NCBI GenBank assembly: GCA_964520865.1
Contig: CAZFOY010000054.1
Span: forward strand, 1-21,225
Direction: 5' to 3'
DNA length: 21,225 bases
From: CAVQCT01 sp964520865
GTDB taxonomy: Bacteria > Zixibacteria > MSB-5A5 > GN15 > FEB-12
Position numbers and translations under genes: made by a program. Of the stretch, positions 1 through 8,266 are shown piece after piece. The notes under the pieces were generated by a model. It saw only the letters and a program-made list of their open reading frames with translations. It had not been told where the DNA came from and ran no database searches. Position 1 is the stretch's first letter; every line of letters begins with the position of its first letter.

Positions 1-606
1 ACGTGGATGAACATCCCCGGCCTGCTGATCGCCGTACCTTCTAATGCGTACGACGCGGCCGGGTTGCTGAAGACAGCGTGGGCGACCGATGATCCGGTGC
101 TGTTCTGCGAATCTGTCGCATTGTACAATCGCCGAGATTGGGAGGGTGTTCCGATGGAAACCTCGCTTCCTGAAATCGACGAACTTATTCCGTTCGGTGT
201 CGCGAAAGTGTACGACGAAGAATACACGGATATCGGCGTTATCACTTACGGAGCGACTCTTCACATGTGCCGCAAGGCTTCGGAGATCGTTCGCGAAAAG
301 GGCATCCACGTGCGGGTAATTGACCTCCGCACGGTCAAACCGATGGACGAGGAGGCGATCGTACAAACCGCCAAGGACTGTGGCAAAGTGCTGGTCGTTA
401 CTGAGGATCGCTTCCCCGGCGGCGCCGCTGCGACAATCGCATCGGTGATCACACAGGGAGAAGGGCTGTATCATCTTGAAGCTCCGGTGAAACTCGTGAC
501 GGCGATCGACGCTCGCGTAGCGTATGGAATGGACGGCGATAGTTCCTGTCTGCCTACGGTCGACAAGATCGTCGCGGCGATCGAGGATCTACACGACAAC
601 TTTTAG
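1..606 (+). CDS. 2-oxoacid dehydrogenase E1 component, beta subunit (C-terminal 201 residues, 5' end outside window)
   Basis: The frame is open from base 1, so the gene begins upstream; the ATG at 7 is internal. The product matches the end of the E1 beta subunit of pyruvate or branched-chain 2-oxoacid dehydrogenase, the ThDP enzyme that decarboxylates the 2-oxoacid and acylates the E2 lipoyl domain in the cytoplasm. Family landmarks seen: IPGL..AVPS..YDA.GLLK.A at the end of the pyrimidine-binding domain, then the transketolase C-terminal domain with IPFG.AKV, VITYGA, VIDLRTVKPMDEE, VLVVTEDR, and a final LP.VDKIV..IE. About 200 of the usual ~325 residues are visible. Whether the substrate is pyruvate or branched-chain oxoacids, and whether an alpha part is fused upstream as in some bacteria, cannot be decided here. 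The stop is followed 20 bases later by a terminator, so it is the last gene of its unit. Confidence 0.93.
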   Translation, partial: TWMNIPGLLIAVPSNAYDAAGLLKTAWATDDPVLFCESVALYNRRDWEGVPMETSLPEIDELIPFGVAKVYDEEYTDIGVITYGATLHMCRKASEIVREKGIHVRVIDLRTVKPMDEEAIVQTAKDCGKVLVVTEDRFPGGAAATIASVITQGEGLYHLEAPVKLVTAIDARVAYGMDGDSSCLPTVDKIVAAIEDLHDNF

Positions 607-627
607 ATTGTAGATTGATGAATCAAA

Positions 628-651
628 GGCTCCGCGCTCGCGGGGCCTTTT
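628..651. terminator. Rho-independent terminator between convergent genes
   Basis: An 8-bp stem (628-635 GGCTCCGC with 640-647 GCGGGGCC, one T-G pair) closes a 4-base loop and is followed by TTTT on the plus strand and preceded by AAA (TTT on the minus strand). It sits between two convergent stops (606 and 652) and probably serves both genes. Confidence 0.85.
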
Positions 652-2169
652 CTATTCTCCAAATCCGAGAAACGACTTCACCCTGTTCCTGTCTTCCGGT
701 TCGATAATCCGAATGCCGGCCAGAACCGTCGCCGCTACGGCCGGCAGGAATGTACCTGCTAACGTCACCCATCCGGTCGGTTCAACGAGACGAGCGGTCA
801 GGAATGAGATAGGCACGACTATAACCAAAGCCAGCATTCCGTAGCGCAGACCGATAAAGACGATGCTCGCGAAAGACATGGAAAGCACCCGGGACATCAA
901 GTAAGGGTACAGGGTCGAATATAACAGGACCTGAGGGATGGTGTTGGCAAGAGCCATGCCGACCAGGCCATATATTGGTGTCAGTACCAGCGCCAGAATG
1001 ATCTTCATCATCGATTCAACCGCGACAACATAGAGGATGTACTTGTGCCTTGCGATGCCGAACAGAATGGAGTTGCCGAGGATCTGCGGAAGAAAAAAGG
1101 CATTGCCGAGACTGAGGATGATCATCACCTTGGCCGACGGAAAGAACTCCGGGGCAAGCCAGATTCGGACAAACGGATTGGCGAAGACAATCACGCCTCC
1201 AGCCAGTGCGAAAGAGAGATAAGATCCGTACTTGACTCCCTTGCGATAGATCTGGCGGATCTGTTCGGCTCGATCTTCCGCCTCCAGGTGCGATACGGCC
1301 GGGATCAGCGGTATGCCGATCGCATTGACCAGATTGCGAAACGACAGCATGAGTTGGGCCCCCGGGTTGTATATCCCGGCCGCGGCTGACGACGTTATCA
1401 GTCCGAGCAGGAAACTGTCGGTGTTAAACATTATCAGCCAACCAATGCTAACCGCAAAGGATATGCGGGAGTAGCTCAGCAGCAGGCGCGATGTCGCTTT
1501 GTCTATCAGCGAAGGGGAGAAGTGGACCTGCGGATGAGCACGTCGGAGCCAGATGATTCCGGCAATGTGTCGGATCAAGCTCACTGCAACGATGACTCCG
1601 GCCAACGCGACAAGACCGTGGCCGGTCCAGATGAGAACGACCATGGCGATAGTTCGAACGATCTCTTCGCAGGCGACAAGGAATCGGTTTACATCGTGCC
1701 GCTGAAAGGCAGCCTGGGTATTGCCGAATGGAAGGAGGAAGAAGCTCAGGGCGAGAAAGCCGCCGAGAAGCAGGAGGGCGTGTTGCCCCTCCGCCATCAG
1801 GCTCGGATCATCGATCTTGAAATACTGAAAGAAACGCGCCGCGAAAAGCCAGACTCCCAGAAAGACCCCGATCCCCACCAGGGCATAAAGCAGGTTGGCG
1901 GTCGACAACACGCGGTTGATCGACCGATAGTCTGACTTGCTTAGATACTTTGAGACATAGCGGGTGAGCGCCGAACTCAGTCCGAGGTCCATCATCGAGA
2001 AATACCCGACCGTTTGAAAGAGAATGACCCAGACGCCATAACGCGAATCACCGTAGACTGACGAGATATACGGGACGAAGAGGAAGGCAATGGTGAGCCG
2101 AACGGCGTACCCACCCCAGGACATGAGAATGTTGCGCATCAACTGTCGACCGATTCCGGACACCCACAT
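652..2169 (-). CDS. Polysaccharide/oligosaccharide flippase (Wzx/MVF-type membrane protein)
   Basis: A 505-aa, very hydrophobic protein with about 12-14 predicted membrane segments, the length usual for Wzx/MATE-like lipid-linked oligosaccharide flippases of the MVF superfamily. Family-like features seen: a conserved N-terminus with RN.L.SW..Y..R and the segment YG.WV.LF...GYF.MMDLGL..AL.RYVS, then a middle NTD..LLG.......GIYN stretch and a C-terminal PIYGLVGMALAN motif typical of the polysaccharide-synthesis C-terminal domain. It would move undecaprenyl-linked sugar units across the inner membrane. The frame is open to an ATG at 2238, but the ATG at 2169 has a GGAAAGGA ribosome site next to it, and the longer form would overlap the divergent promoter, so 2169 is preferred. 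No glycosyltransferases are visible nearby, so its exact substrate is unknown. Confidence 0.85.
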   Translation of the reverse strand: MWVSGIGRQLMRNILMSWGGYAVRLTIAFLFVPYISSVYGDSRYGVWVILFQTVGYFSMMDLGLSSALTRYVSKYLSKSDYRSINRVLSTANLLYALVGIGVFLGVWLFAARFFQYFKIDDPSLMAEGQHALLLLGGFLALSFFLLPFGNTQAAFQRHDVNRFLVACEEIVRTIAMVVLIWTGHGLVALAGVIVAVSLIRHIAGIIWLRRAHPQVHFSPSLIDKATSRLLLSYSRISFAVSIGWLIMFNTDSFLLGLITSSAAAGIYNPGAQLMLSFRNLVNAIGIPLIPAVSHLEAEDRAEQIRQIYRKGVKYGSYLSFALAGGVIVFANPFVRIWLAPEFFPSAKVMIILSLGNAFFLPQILGNSILFGIARHKYILYVVAVESMMKIILALVLTPIYGLVGMALANTIPQVLLYSTLYPYLMSRVLSMSFASIVFIGLRYGMLALVIVVPISFLTARLVEPTGWVTLAGTFLPAVAATVLAGIRIIEPEDRNRVKSFLGFGE

Positions 2170-2188
2170 TTCCTTTCCGAATATTTTT

Positions 2189-2220
2189 TTGACTTCCGTC
2201 GGGAGCGTCAGCAGTATAAT
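2189..2220 (+). promoter_or_regulatory. Putative sigma-70-type promoter for the TonB-C-like gene
   Basis: TTGACT at 2189-2194 and a perfect TATAAT at 2215-2220, with a 20-base spacer that is longer than the usual 17. The -10 overlaps the upstream in-frame ATG at 2221, which argues that translation starts later, at 2257. Confidence 0.5.
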
Positions 2221-2256
2221 ATGCTGGCAGGAATGCATCTAACAAAAAAAGGAAAC

Positions 2257-3375
2257 ATGCGCTTACTCCGAATCAGCCTTCTTCTTGCTCTTCTCCTTCT
2301 GACGAGCGGTCTCACCGTTGCAGCTGAGCGACCCCGGTTGTACGGTTTCGCTCCGGCGTATCCGAACTCGAGGCCGCTGTTTCAGCCTCCTCGTCGCCGA
2401 ATGAATCCTTCGCTGGAGACAATTTCCGAAATCTCGATGAAGATCAGGAAGAATGGCTCGGTGGACAAAGTTATCAACGGACAGGGTGCGGACAGTCTCG
2501 TCGTCAATTACGTGCGGACTTATCTGTCTGGGCTGGAGTTTACTCCGGCCGAGGTGAACGGCAAACCCGAAAAGTCGATTCTTCCTGTGCGAGTTAGAGT
2601 ACAGCCGGGAGTGACGGTGCCGGACTTCTTCTTTCCCGTTGACACTGATCTGTCCGTATTCGACCAATCCTTGTTCGTGGATGCGATCGAGGCCTTCGAT
2701 GTTGTGCCGCCGAAGATTCTCCAGTTCCCTTCCTATTCTTGCACCTTGCAGAGCACGGATTCTATGAGAGTATATCCGTACGCCCTCCTAAAGATATCCC
2801 TGGACAAGGCGGGTGAACTGACGCATGTCTCTATCGATACTACGACCTACCCGGTGTTCGCACAGCAAATCCTGTCGGCGACAAGGTTCGCCGAATTCGC
2901 GCCTGCCCGCGTCAAGAACAAAGAAGTGTCCTCGGACGCGCTCCTGCTGGTGTCGTTCTTTCCGCAGGTAAGTTACCCCAATCGCGGCTGGACCGCAGAC
3001 ACAACCTGGCATCCGAGCCTCCTTGAGGGATTGCAGGTTCGTCTGATCCCGGCAAGATACGGAATTCTAAGCCCGCCATTGCCGCGTCGGGTACCGGCAG
3101 AAACGTATCCGAGAGCAGTGGCCCCCGCCCTTTACGGTAAGATATCCGCCGGGTTGCTCATTGATTCAACCGGCACGGTGACCAGCTGGTCGCTAAACAG
3201 AATAGATGCCGGGAGGCGAAAACAGGTTACCACGATGCTACGCTCGCTCCGATTCTTCCCCGCGATCGGGTTCGACGGCGTTGCTCATTCTTTCAGAGGG
3301 CTTGCCTATATCACAGCGAATGGCACTACGAACATACGAATCGACTTTACCTGGCTCTCCGATGAGGTCAGGTAG
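2257..3375 (+). CDS. Secreted protein with three degenerate TonB-C-like modules
   Basis: 372 aa from the ATG at 2257 (an AGGAAA site lies just upstream; the same frame is open from 2221 but that region holds the promoter). Residues 1-23 form a signal peptide (MRLLR, a leucine-rich core, then TVAA), so the protein is exported. The rest contains three segments, about 58-118, 172-236 and 285-365, each with the TonB C-terminal domain pattern: strand ending in a D/K..G.V turn, a helix, then F.PA....G.. and a last strand. Module 3 is closest (YPRA....GKI.AGLLID.TGTV, FFPAIGFDG). There is no transmembrane anchor or proline-rich periplasmic arm as in real TonB. Function unknown; it may bind partners as TonB-C domains do. 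It stands alone, divergent from the flippase, about 600 bases before the ExbB/ExbD/TonB operon. Confidence 0.75.
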   Translation: MRLLRISLLLALLLLTSGLTVAAERPRLYGFAPAYPNSRPLFQPPRRRMNPSLETISEISMKIRKNGSVDKVINGQGADSLVVNYVRTYLSGLEFTPAEVNGKPEKSILPVRVRVQPGVTVPDFFFPVDTDLSVFDQSLFVDAIEAFDVVPPKILQFPSYSCTLQSTDSMRVYPYALLKISLDKAGELTHVSIDTTTYPVFAQQILSATRFAEFAPARVKNKEVSSDALLLVSFFPQVSYPNRGWTADTTWHPSLLEGLQVRLIPARYGILSPPLPRRVPAETYPRAVAPALYGKISAGLLIDSTGTVTSWSLNRIDAGRRKQVTTMLRSLRFFPAIGFDGVAHSFRGLAYITANGTTNIRIDFTWLSDEVR

Positions 3376-3657
3376 TATTCCGCCTTAACCTTCTCCTAAT
3401 CATTGTCTTACTACCAGTCCGCGATGTTTCTTCTAATCCCTGAGAGCGCATAATCTGCGCGAAAAAGAGTTGATAGTCTTCGCTTTTCGGGATTCTGGTT
3501 TTGGAAGTTATTGTGACACAACGTAATCACATGGCCTTCTTAATGCCCATTGCTCCTCCGGCATGAATGTTGTGCACATTTGTGACGGTATGGGGAGTGG
3601 ATGGTTTAACCGGGAAGAAACAGAATTCTCATCTGTATAAGAAAGGAGAGCGAGAGT

Positions 3658-3861
3658 ATGGAGAAAGCAACACGTGCGTTGAATGTGCTCTCGGCGATCA
3701 TAATGATCGTCACCGGAGCCTACATTCACGAGACATTCGGACCGGTTCTCTCGCCAATTGCGGTAGGAATTCTCTGGATGACAGTGGCGGTTTACACCGG
3801 GTTACAGATCGAGAACGGATATGACTTTTTCAGGAGGAAATGGCGTTCTGAGAGCCGTTAA
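3658..3861 (+). CDS. Small membrane protein, hypothetical
   Basis: 67 aa with an AAGGAG ribosome site about 10 bases before the ATG. Two hydrophobic segments (about 7-23 and 30-50) and a basic C-terminus (FRRKWRSESR) suggest a two-pass inner membrane protein with both ends inside. I do not recognise a family. The 282 bases upstream of it (3376-3657) hold no gene; a TATAAG at 3636-3641 may be its -10 but no good -35 is visible. An overlapping frame from 3567 lacks a ribosome site and is less likely. Confidence 0.65.
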   Translation: MEKATRALNVLSAIIMIVTGAYIHETFGPVLSPIAVGILWMTVAVYTGLQIENGYDFFRRKWRSESR

Positions 3862-3877
3862 GGGTTCAACAATTCGC

Positions 3878-3905
3878 TTGACAATACCTGCGAAAGTTAT
3901 ATTAT
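3878..3905 (+). promoter_or_regulatory. Putative promoter of the TPR-ExbB-ExbD-TonB operon
   Basis: Perfect TTGACA at 3878-3883, 16-base spacer, TATTAT at 3900-3905. The ATG at 3904 lies within the -10, so the first gene must start further on; this supports the start at 3955. Confidence 0.6.
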
Positions 3906-3954
3906 GGATGTCTTAATTGAAGTTATGATAAGGGATTATGTTTTGAAGAGAGGA

Positions 3955-5877
3955 ATGAAACATAGCCGCAAGGCCGTGTTCCTGATGACAGTAGTGGCCG
4001 TCGTCTCGCTCATCGCATTTGCCTCAGCTCAGGAACTCAAACCCGAAATTTCCACCGCCCTGACCAACGGGGACACCACGCTTGCCATCAATCTCCTTAA
4101 TCAGGAGATCCAGATCGACAAAGCATATAGCTTCAACTACTATATGTTGGGAATGATCTATTACAACCAGGGAAAATACAGCAAAGCCGCCGATCAATTT
4201 CAGCTGGCTCTGGACCATAAGAGTAAGGACTATGACGCGCTCTACTATCAGGGTCTTTGCTACATTGAATTGGGCCAGCTTGAAAAAGCGCAGGCTAACA
4301 TGGAAACCGGAGTCAAAAAAGACAAGTCCAACAAAGCCCGGTTCGAGGACGGTCTCGGTCAGGTGATGCTGGCCAAGAAGAGCTGGCAAGAGGCCGACCG
4401 GTTGTTCCGTCAGGCTCTGGTCGACGATCCCTCCAATGCGAATTACCATATTCACCTCGGTGACGCCAACTTCTATCAGGGGATCCCGTCCCTTGCGATT
4501 ACCGAGTACGAAAAAGCTCTTCAGGAAGACACCGCATCAAGCGAGGTATACTATCATTGGGCCGAAGCCTGCCTTGACATGAAGGACTATAAATGCGCGA
4601 TTGAAAAGCTGAAGATAGTTCTCCAGAAAGACAGTACCTTTGCCAAAGCCTGGATGCGTGCCGGAGGCATTTATTTCAAGGCCGGTATGTCGTCCCGAAC
4701 CAGGCAGGATCGGGATGCCCGCTTCAAGGAAGCAATCGGATCCTACAAGAAGTATCTCGAACTGTCCAAGGCCACTCCGGATTCTTCCAACGTGAGAGTC
4801 TTCTACGAATTGGCGATGTCGTATTCGAATCTATACGGTTTCGAGGATGCGGTTGACTATTTCCGCGAAGTTCTGGCGATACCGATGGTGCCGAGGGACA
4901 TCTACTTCTACTACGGGAAGGCGCTCTTCTATACGAAGCAGTACGACAGCAGCGCCGATATGCTCCACAAGCAGCTTGAGTGGGCGGCCAGTCAGGGAGA
5001 GGACTATAAGTCGACCGTCGACAGCGCGGAAGTGTTTCAGCTTCTCGGCGACGACTATTTCTACAAGAAACCGAAAGATTTCACGACGGCTATAGAATAC
5101 TATAAGAAGTCGCTTGCCCTCAAACCGAACCAGGCAAGGCTGCTTCAGAATGTCGCTATCGGCTATCACAGCCTGCGGAGCTATCAACAGGCATTAGAGT
5201 ACTACGACAAGCGAATCGCCCTCGGAATCGACTCGACTTCAGCTTCGATTTACAGGAACGCCGGCTACGCAGCTTTGAATATCGCAACGAACAGCTCGGC
5301 CGGGGGGGAAGAAGATGTCGATATCGATCAGCTTGGCGATGAGGGTGCGCCGCCACCCGAGACGTCGACGGATACGGCCAACGCGAACGTCGACTATTTC
5401 AAGCTTTCCACCGATTATCTGACCAAGTATCTGCAGTTCGACAGCACCGACGTGAAAGTCACCTCGGCGGTCGCGTATAACTATCTGTACAAGATGACCG
5501 ACTGCGAGAACGGTGTAAAATATTATCAGAAGGTTCTGGAGTTGGATCCCGGCAATTGCGAAGCGAAGAAATCGATCGGCTACGCCTACTTCGCCGGCGG
5601 GATCTGTACCAAGAATTACGGTAAGGCGTTGGACTATCTTCACGAAGCGTACACCTGTCTTACCAAGTCCAAAGGGGAATGCGCCGATCCGAGTCTGACA
5701 CTCTGGATAGCGCAGTGTTATCATCTGCGAGCCGCGGAAAAATCGGCAAAGAAACAGAATGCGAACGACGACTTCAAGAATGCTTACAATTGGTATGGCA
5801 AAGTTCTGAAGTGTCAGCCGAACAACGCTGAGGCCAAGAAGGGTCAGGATGATACGCGATTTGAATTCGCCAATTAG
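3955..5877 (+). CDS. Periplasmic tetratricopeptide-repeat protein
   Basis: 640 aa from the ATG at 3955, which directly follows GAGAGG; a TTG at 3943 is an alternative start, and the ATG at 3904 is rejected because it lies in the promoter. Residues 1-25 are a signal peptide ending ASA before QE. Nearly all of the rest is TPR: many copies of the W/Y-L-G/A-Y/F-A-P pattern, for example YYMLGMIYYNQGKYSKAADQ and YYHWAEACLDMKDYKCAIEK. An acidic, proline-rich linker (about 445-480, EEDVDIDQLGDEG) splits the array, and the C-terminal third carries six cysteines, which is unusual and may form disulfides in the periplasm. As first gene of an ExbB/ExbD/TonB operon it probably scaffolds or couples the energised complex to an envelope partner (inference). 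Confidence 0.88.
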   Translation: MKHSRKAVFLMTVVAVVSLIAFASAQELKPEISTALTNGDTTLAINLLNQEIQIDKAYSFNYYMLGMIYYNQGKYSKAADQFQLALDHKSKDYDALYYQGLCYIELGQLEKAQANMETGVKKDKSNKARFEDGLGQVMLAKKSWQEADRLFRQALVDDPSNANYHIHLGDANFYQGIPSLAITEYEKALQEDTASSEVYYHWAEACLDMKDYKCAIEKLKIVLQKDSTFAKAWMRAGGIYFKAGMSSRTRQDRDARFKEAIGSYKKYLELSKATPDSSNVRVFYELAMSYSNLYGFEDAVDYFREVLAIPMVPRDIYFYYGKALFYTKQYDSSADMLHKQLEWAASQGEDYKSTVDSAEVFQLLGDDYFYKKPKDFTTAIEYYKKSLALKPNQARLLQNVAIGYHSLRSYQQALEYYDKRIALGIDSTSASIYRNAGYAALNIATNSSAGGEEDVDIDQLGDEGAPPPETSTDTANANVDYFKLSTDYLTKYLQFDSTDVKVTSAVAYNYLYKMTDCENGVKYYQKVLELDPGNCEAKKSIGYAYFAGGICTKNYGKALDYLHEAYTCLTKSKGECADPSLTLWIAQCYHLRAAEKSAKKQNANDDFKNAYNWYGKVLKCQPNNAEAKKGQDDTRFEFAN

Positions 5878-5914
5878 TAATAATGGGAAATAAACAACTA
5901 TCTTGGGAGTATTG

Positions 5915-6886
5915 ATGGCTGCTGAAGAAAAAAAATCTGATTCTACCAAAAGGGTAACCGAGGCCAATCGGTTTCGGTATATCGGATTCGATGTTTTTCC
6001 AGGTAAGCCGAAAGATCTTTTCAAGTCTGATGCAGAGAAGAAGAAATACGAAGAGCTGAATCAGGAGAAGCGTTCCAAGGGTGAAATCCTGCGCGAGCAG
6101 TGCACTCTTCTGGAAGAGCGTATCTCCGGTCTGGATCGTCTGGTCCTGACGGTAGCGTCGATCGTGGTACTTCTCTCGTTGTTTCTGCCGTGGTATTCGG
6201 TGTACAATGAGAAAGTGATCGAAACCAAGGCCAAGCCGGCCGCGACTCAATCCGCACAGCCCGCCGACAGTGCCGGCGCCATGTTGGCTCCGGGCGACTC
6301 GACCACTCTCGCTGCCATGACTTCCGATACGGCGGCCATGCAGGGAACGACCGCACCGGCCGCCACGGCGTCCGATTCGGCCAATCCGATGCAGGGATCT
6401 GTCGTGAGCAAATCAGCCGGCGAAGAGGTCCTTTCTTCGTATATCGCGAAAAAGAAAGTGGAACGGGTGTACGTGCACAAGAGCGGCATCGGCGGCATTC
6501 TGTCGCTGGGCTCGCTTGCCTCCTATCTCTTTTCGTCGGGGGTACCGCTCGCCGTTACTGCGATTCTTTTCCTGATTAATACGTTGCTGTGTATTGTTCT
6601 TCCGATTGTCACGCTCTACGGCCTCTACGGAGTCAAGGGAACTTCCGACGCTCGAGCGCTGCATCTCAAGAAACTTCTTCGGTTCAACTGGGTACCTTTA
6701 ATAGTCTTTGTTCTTGCCCTGGTGCTTTCGTTTTTCGGCGGCGACTATGGATTCAATGCCGCTGAGGCGTTCTCAAGCATCGGTGCGAGTTATGGACCGG
6801 GAGTCCTGCTCGGTTCAATATCGTGGGGAGTCGTCGTCTCGATGGGCGCGTTCATTCTGATAGGCGCCAAGGGTGTCGAGATCTAA
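5915..6886 (+). CDS. Multi-pass membrane protein of unknown function in TonB operon
   Basis: 323 aa from the ATG at 5915 with GGGAG five bases upstream; a TTG at 5903 in frame overlaps that site and is rejected. A charged cytoplasmic N-terminus with a motif YIGFDVFPGKPKDLF (22-36) and a possible coiled coil (40-70) precedes a membrane segment at about 75-96. Then comes an extracytoplasmic Ala/Thr/Ser/Pro-rich low-complexity stretch (107-167), and further hydrophobic segments at about 209-240, 257-277 and 297-317. I do not recognise a family. It lies 37 bases after the TPR gene and 47 before exbB, so it is probably co-transcribed and may be an extra subunit of the proton-driven complex (inference). 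Confidence 0.75.
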   Translation: MAAEEKKSDSTKRVTEANRFRYIGFDVFPGKPKDLFKSDAEKKKYEELNQEKRSKGEILREQCTLLEERISGLDRLVLTVASIVVLLSLFLPWYSVYNEKVIETKAKPAATQSAQPADSAGAMLAPGDSTTLAAMTSDTAAMQGTTAPAATASDSANPMQGSVVSKSAGEEVLSSYIAKKKVERVYVHKSGIGGILSLGSLASYLFSSGVPLAVTAILFLINTLLCIVLPIVTLYGLYGVKGTSDARALHLKKLLRFNWVPLIVFVLALVLSFFGGDYGFNAAEAFSSIGASYGPGVLLGSISWGVVVSMGAFILIGAKGVEI

Positions 6887-6933
6887 GGTATGCAAAAAAG
6901 TGATTTATCTTAAATAATGGAGGTTACTGTCAC

Positions 6934-7692
6934 GTGGTTAAGCAAACGATTTTCATCACTCTTAATGCCATAATAGCATTTGGCATCGGGTTCGGGCTCT
7001 GGTACGGAGTCTTCAGAACGTCGGAGCAGCCGATTGTGCACTCGATCTATAAGGGTGGTCCGCTGGTCGTACTGCTCATCATGATCCTGTTCATGCTCCT
7101 GGTTTTCGTTATCGAACGGTATATTTCCCTGTACGGCAATGCCAAGGGCAAGAGTTCGGTACAGGTATTCTTTAAGAAGCTGGTCACACTGATTCAGAAC
7201 GACGATTTCGAAGGCGCCCTGGCGGCCTGCGACAAGCAGCGTGGAACCACGGCCAACGTCCTTCGCGCCGGCATCGACCGTTATCGCGAAGTCAAAGGCA
7301 ATCCGAATATCGACAGTGAAAAGAGAATTCAGCTGACTCAGTCGGCTATCGAAGAAGCAAACGCGTTGGAAGGACCGCTGCTTGAGCGGAATCTGATTGC
7401 GCTCTCGACGATCGCTTCGATCGCCACCATGGTCGGTCTGCTCGGCACCACGATCGGTATGATCCGTGCGTTCGCCGCGACCGGTAACGTTGAAGGCGGC
7501 GTTATCGATGCTACGCAGCTGGCGACCGGTATTTCCGAAGCGCTGGTAAACACCGCCGGCGGTCTTACCTCCGGTATCCTCGGTATCTTCTTCTACAACT
7601 TCTTCGTCAACAAGGTGGACGCCTTCAACTACACCACTGATGAAGCGACTTTCGAAGTACTGCAGATACTGAAAGACAAAGAAGGAATCTAA
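6934..7692 (+). CDS. exbB: ExbB/TolQ/MotA-family proton channel
   Basis: 252 aa, GTG start with GGAGG at 6919-6923. Inner membrane subunit that with ExbD uses the proton motive force to drive TonB. Membrane segments at about 5-27, 43-61, 155-180 and 199-224; the first is an extra N-terminal helix relative to the three-helix ExbB core, as in longer TolQ/ExbB variants. The family signature is clear: a cytoplasmic region with N..L..ER and AA.C....G, then LL.LST.ASIATMVGLLGTTIGMI.AF and GISEALVNTAGGLTSGILGIFFYNFF, which hold the channel Thr residues. exbD follows after three bases, so the two are coupled. The symbol is at family level; a role as TolQ-like protein in a Tol-type system cannot be excluded. 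Confidence 0.93.
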   Translation: MVKQTIFITLNAIIAFGIGFGLWYGVFRTSEQPIVHSIYKGGPLVVLLIMILFMLLVFVIERYISLYGNAKGKSSVQVFFKKLVTLIQNDDFEGALAACDKQRGTTANVLRAGIDRYREVKGNPNIDSEKRIQLTQSAIEEANALEGPLLERNLIALSTIASIATMVGLLGTTIGMIRAFAATGNVEGGVIDATQLATGISEALVNTAGGLTSGILGIFFYNFFVNKVDAFNYTTDEATFEVLQILKDKEGI

Positions 7693-7695
7693 ACG

Positions 7696-8169
7696 ATGTC
7701 GACTAAGAAAAAGCGGCGGATTGCGGTCCGCATCGACATGACGCCGATGGTTGATATCGCCTTCCTTCTGCTCATCTTCTATATGGCGACCACCCAGTTC
7801 AAACCACCGGAAGCCCGGGCGGTTGACCTGCCGGAGTCGCACTCGCAGATCAAGCTGCCGGACAAAGACGTGATTAACGTCACGCTTACCAAGCTTGATT
7901 CGATGTATGTCGACTATGTCGAGAAGGCCGATATCGAGATCAACGGCGAAACCGTGAATACCACCGTGCGGCGTGTCCGGAATGTCGACCTGTACAACCT
8001 TGCGGCCGAAATCAATCGCGCCCGAGCCAAGAATCGCAAGGCTCTGGTAGTCGTGAAGGCGGATAAGAACGCCAGTTTCGGTGCGATGCAGGATATCATG
8101 AAGCAGATGCAGGAAAACCACCTGGAGCGCTTCCTTATCCTCACTGACAAGGAAACGACCGCATCGTAG
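7696..8169 (+). CDS. exbD: ExbD/TolR-family protein, first copy
   Basis: 157 aa. A basic cytoplasmic start (KKKRRIAVRID) leads into the signature MTPMVDIAFLLLIFYM, with the conserved proton-carrying Asp at residue 20, then one membrane helix and a periplasmic domain of normal size. It ends ALVVVKADKNASFGAMQDIMKQMQ, the usual ExbD/TolR C-terminal fold motif. It lies three bases after exbB. Confidence 0.93.
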   Translation: MSTKKKRRIAVRIDMTPMVDIAFLLLIFYMATTQFKPPEARAVDLPESHSQIKLPDKDVINVTLTKLDSMYVDYVEKADIEINGETVNTTVRRVRNVDLYNLAAEINRARAKNRKALVVVKADKNASFGAMQDIMKQMQENHLERFLILTDKETTAS

Positions 8170-8188
8170 GAACAGGTGAAAGACAGTC

Positions 8189-8266
8189 ATGGTAGCACAA
8201 AAAAACGTTAATCAAACCCGGGTCTTCCGGTGTTATATATATAGTGAGAGGAGAGTGATAGATTAG
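8189..8266 (+). CDS. Possible 25-aa leader peptide before second exbD
   Basis: An ATG at 8189 with AGGTGA eight bases upstream opens 25 codons whose TAG stop directly abuts the next gene's ATG (8267). The gap between the two exbD genes is otherwise long for this operon, and the second exbD's own AGGAG (8249-8253) is 13 bases away, farther than optimal. Translation of the small frame could couple to exbD. The peptide has no known family; chance is a fair alternative. Confidence 0.2.
   Translation: MVAQKNVNQTRVFRCYIYSERRVID

Noticed and set aside
3512..3531. TGTGA...TCACA resembling a CRP/FNR site
   Set aside because: The half-sites are 10 bases apart rather than 6 (CRP), and no promoter is visible at a suitable distance.
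5239..6024. 261-codon minus-strand open frame
   Set aside because: Antisense to the TPR and membrane protein genes; no recognisable domain or start site.
6910..8190. 426-codon open frame on the minus strand
   Set aside because: It lies fully antisense to exbB and exbD, whose family motifs are clear; the translated product is rich in Arg/His/Asp as expected of a codon shadow, with no ribosome site.
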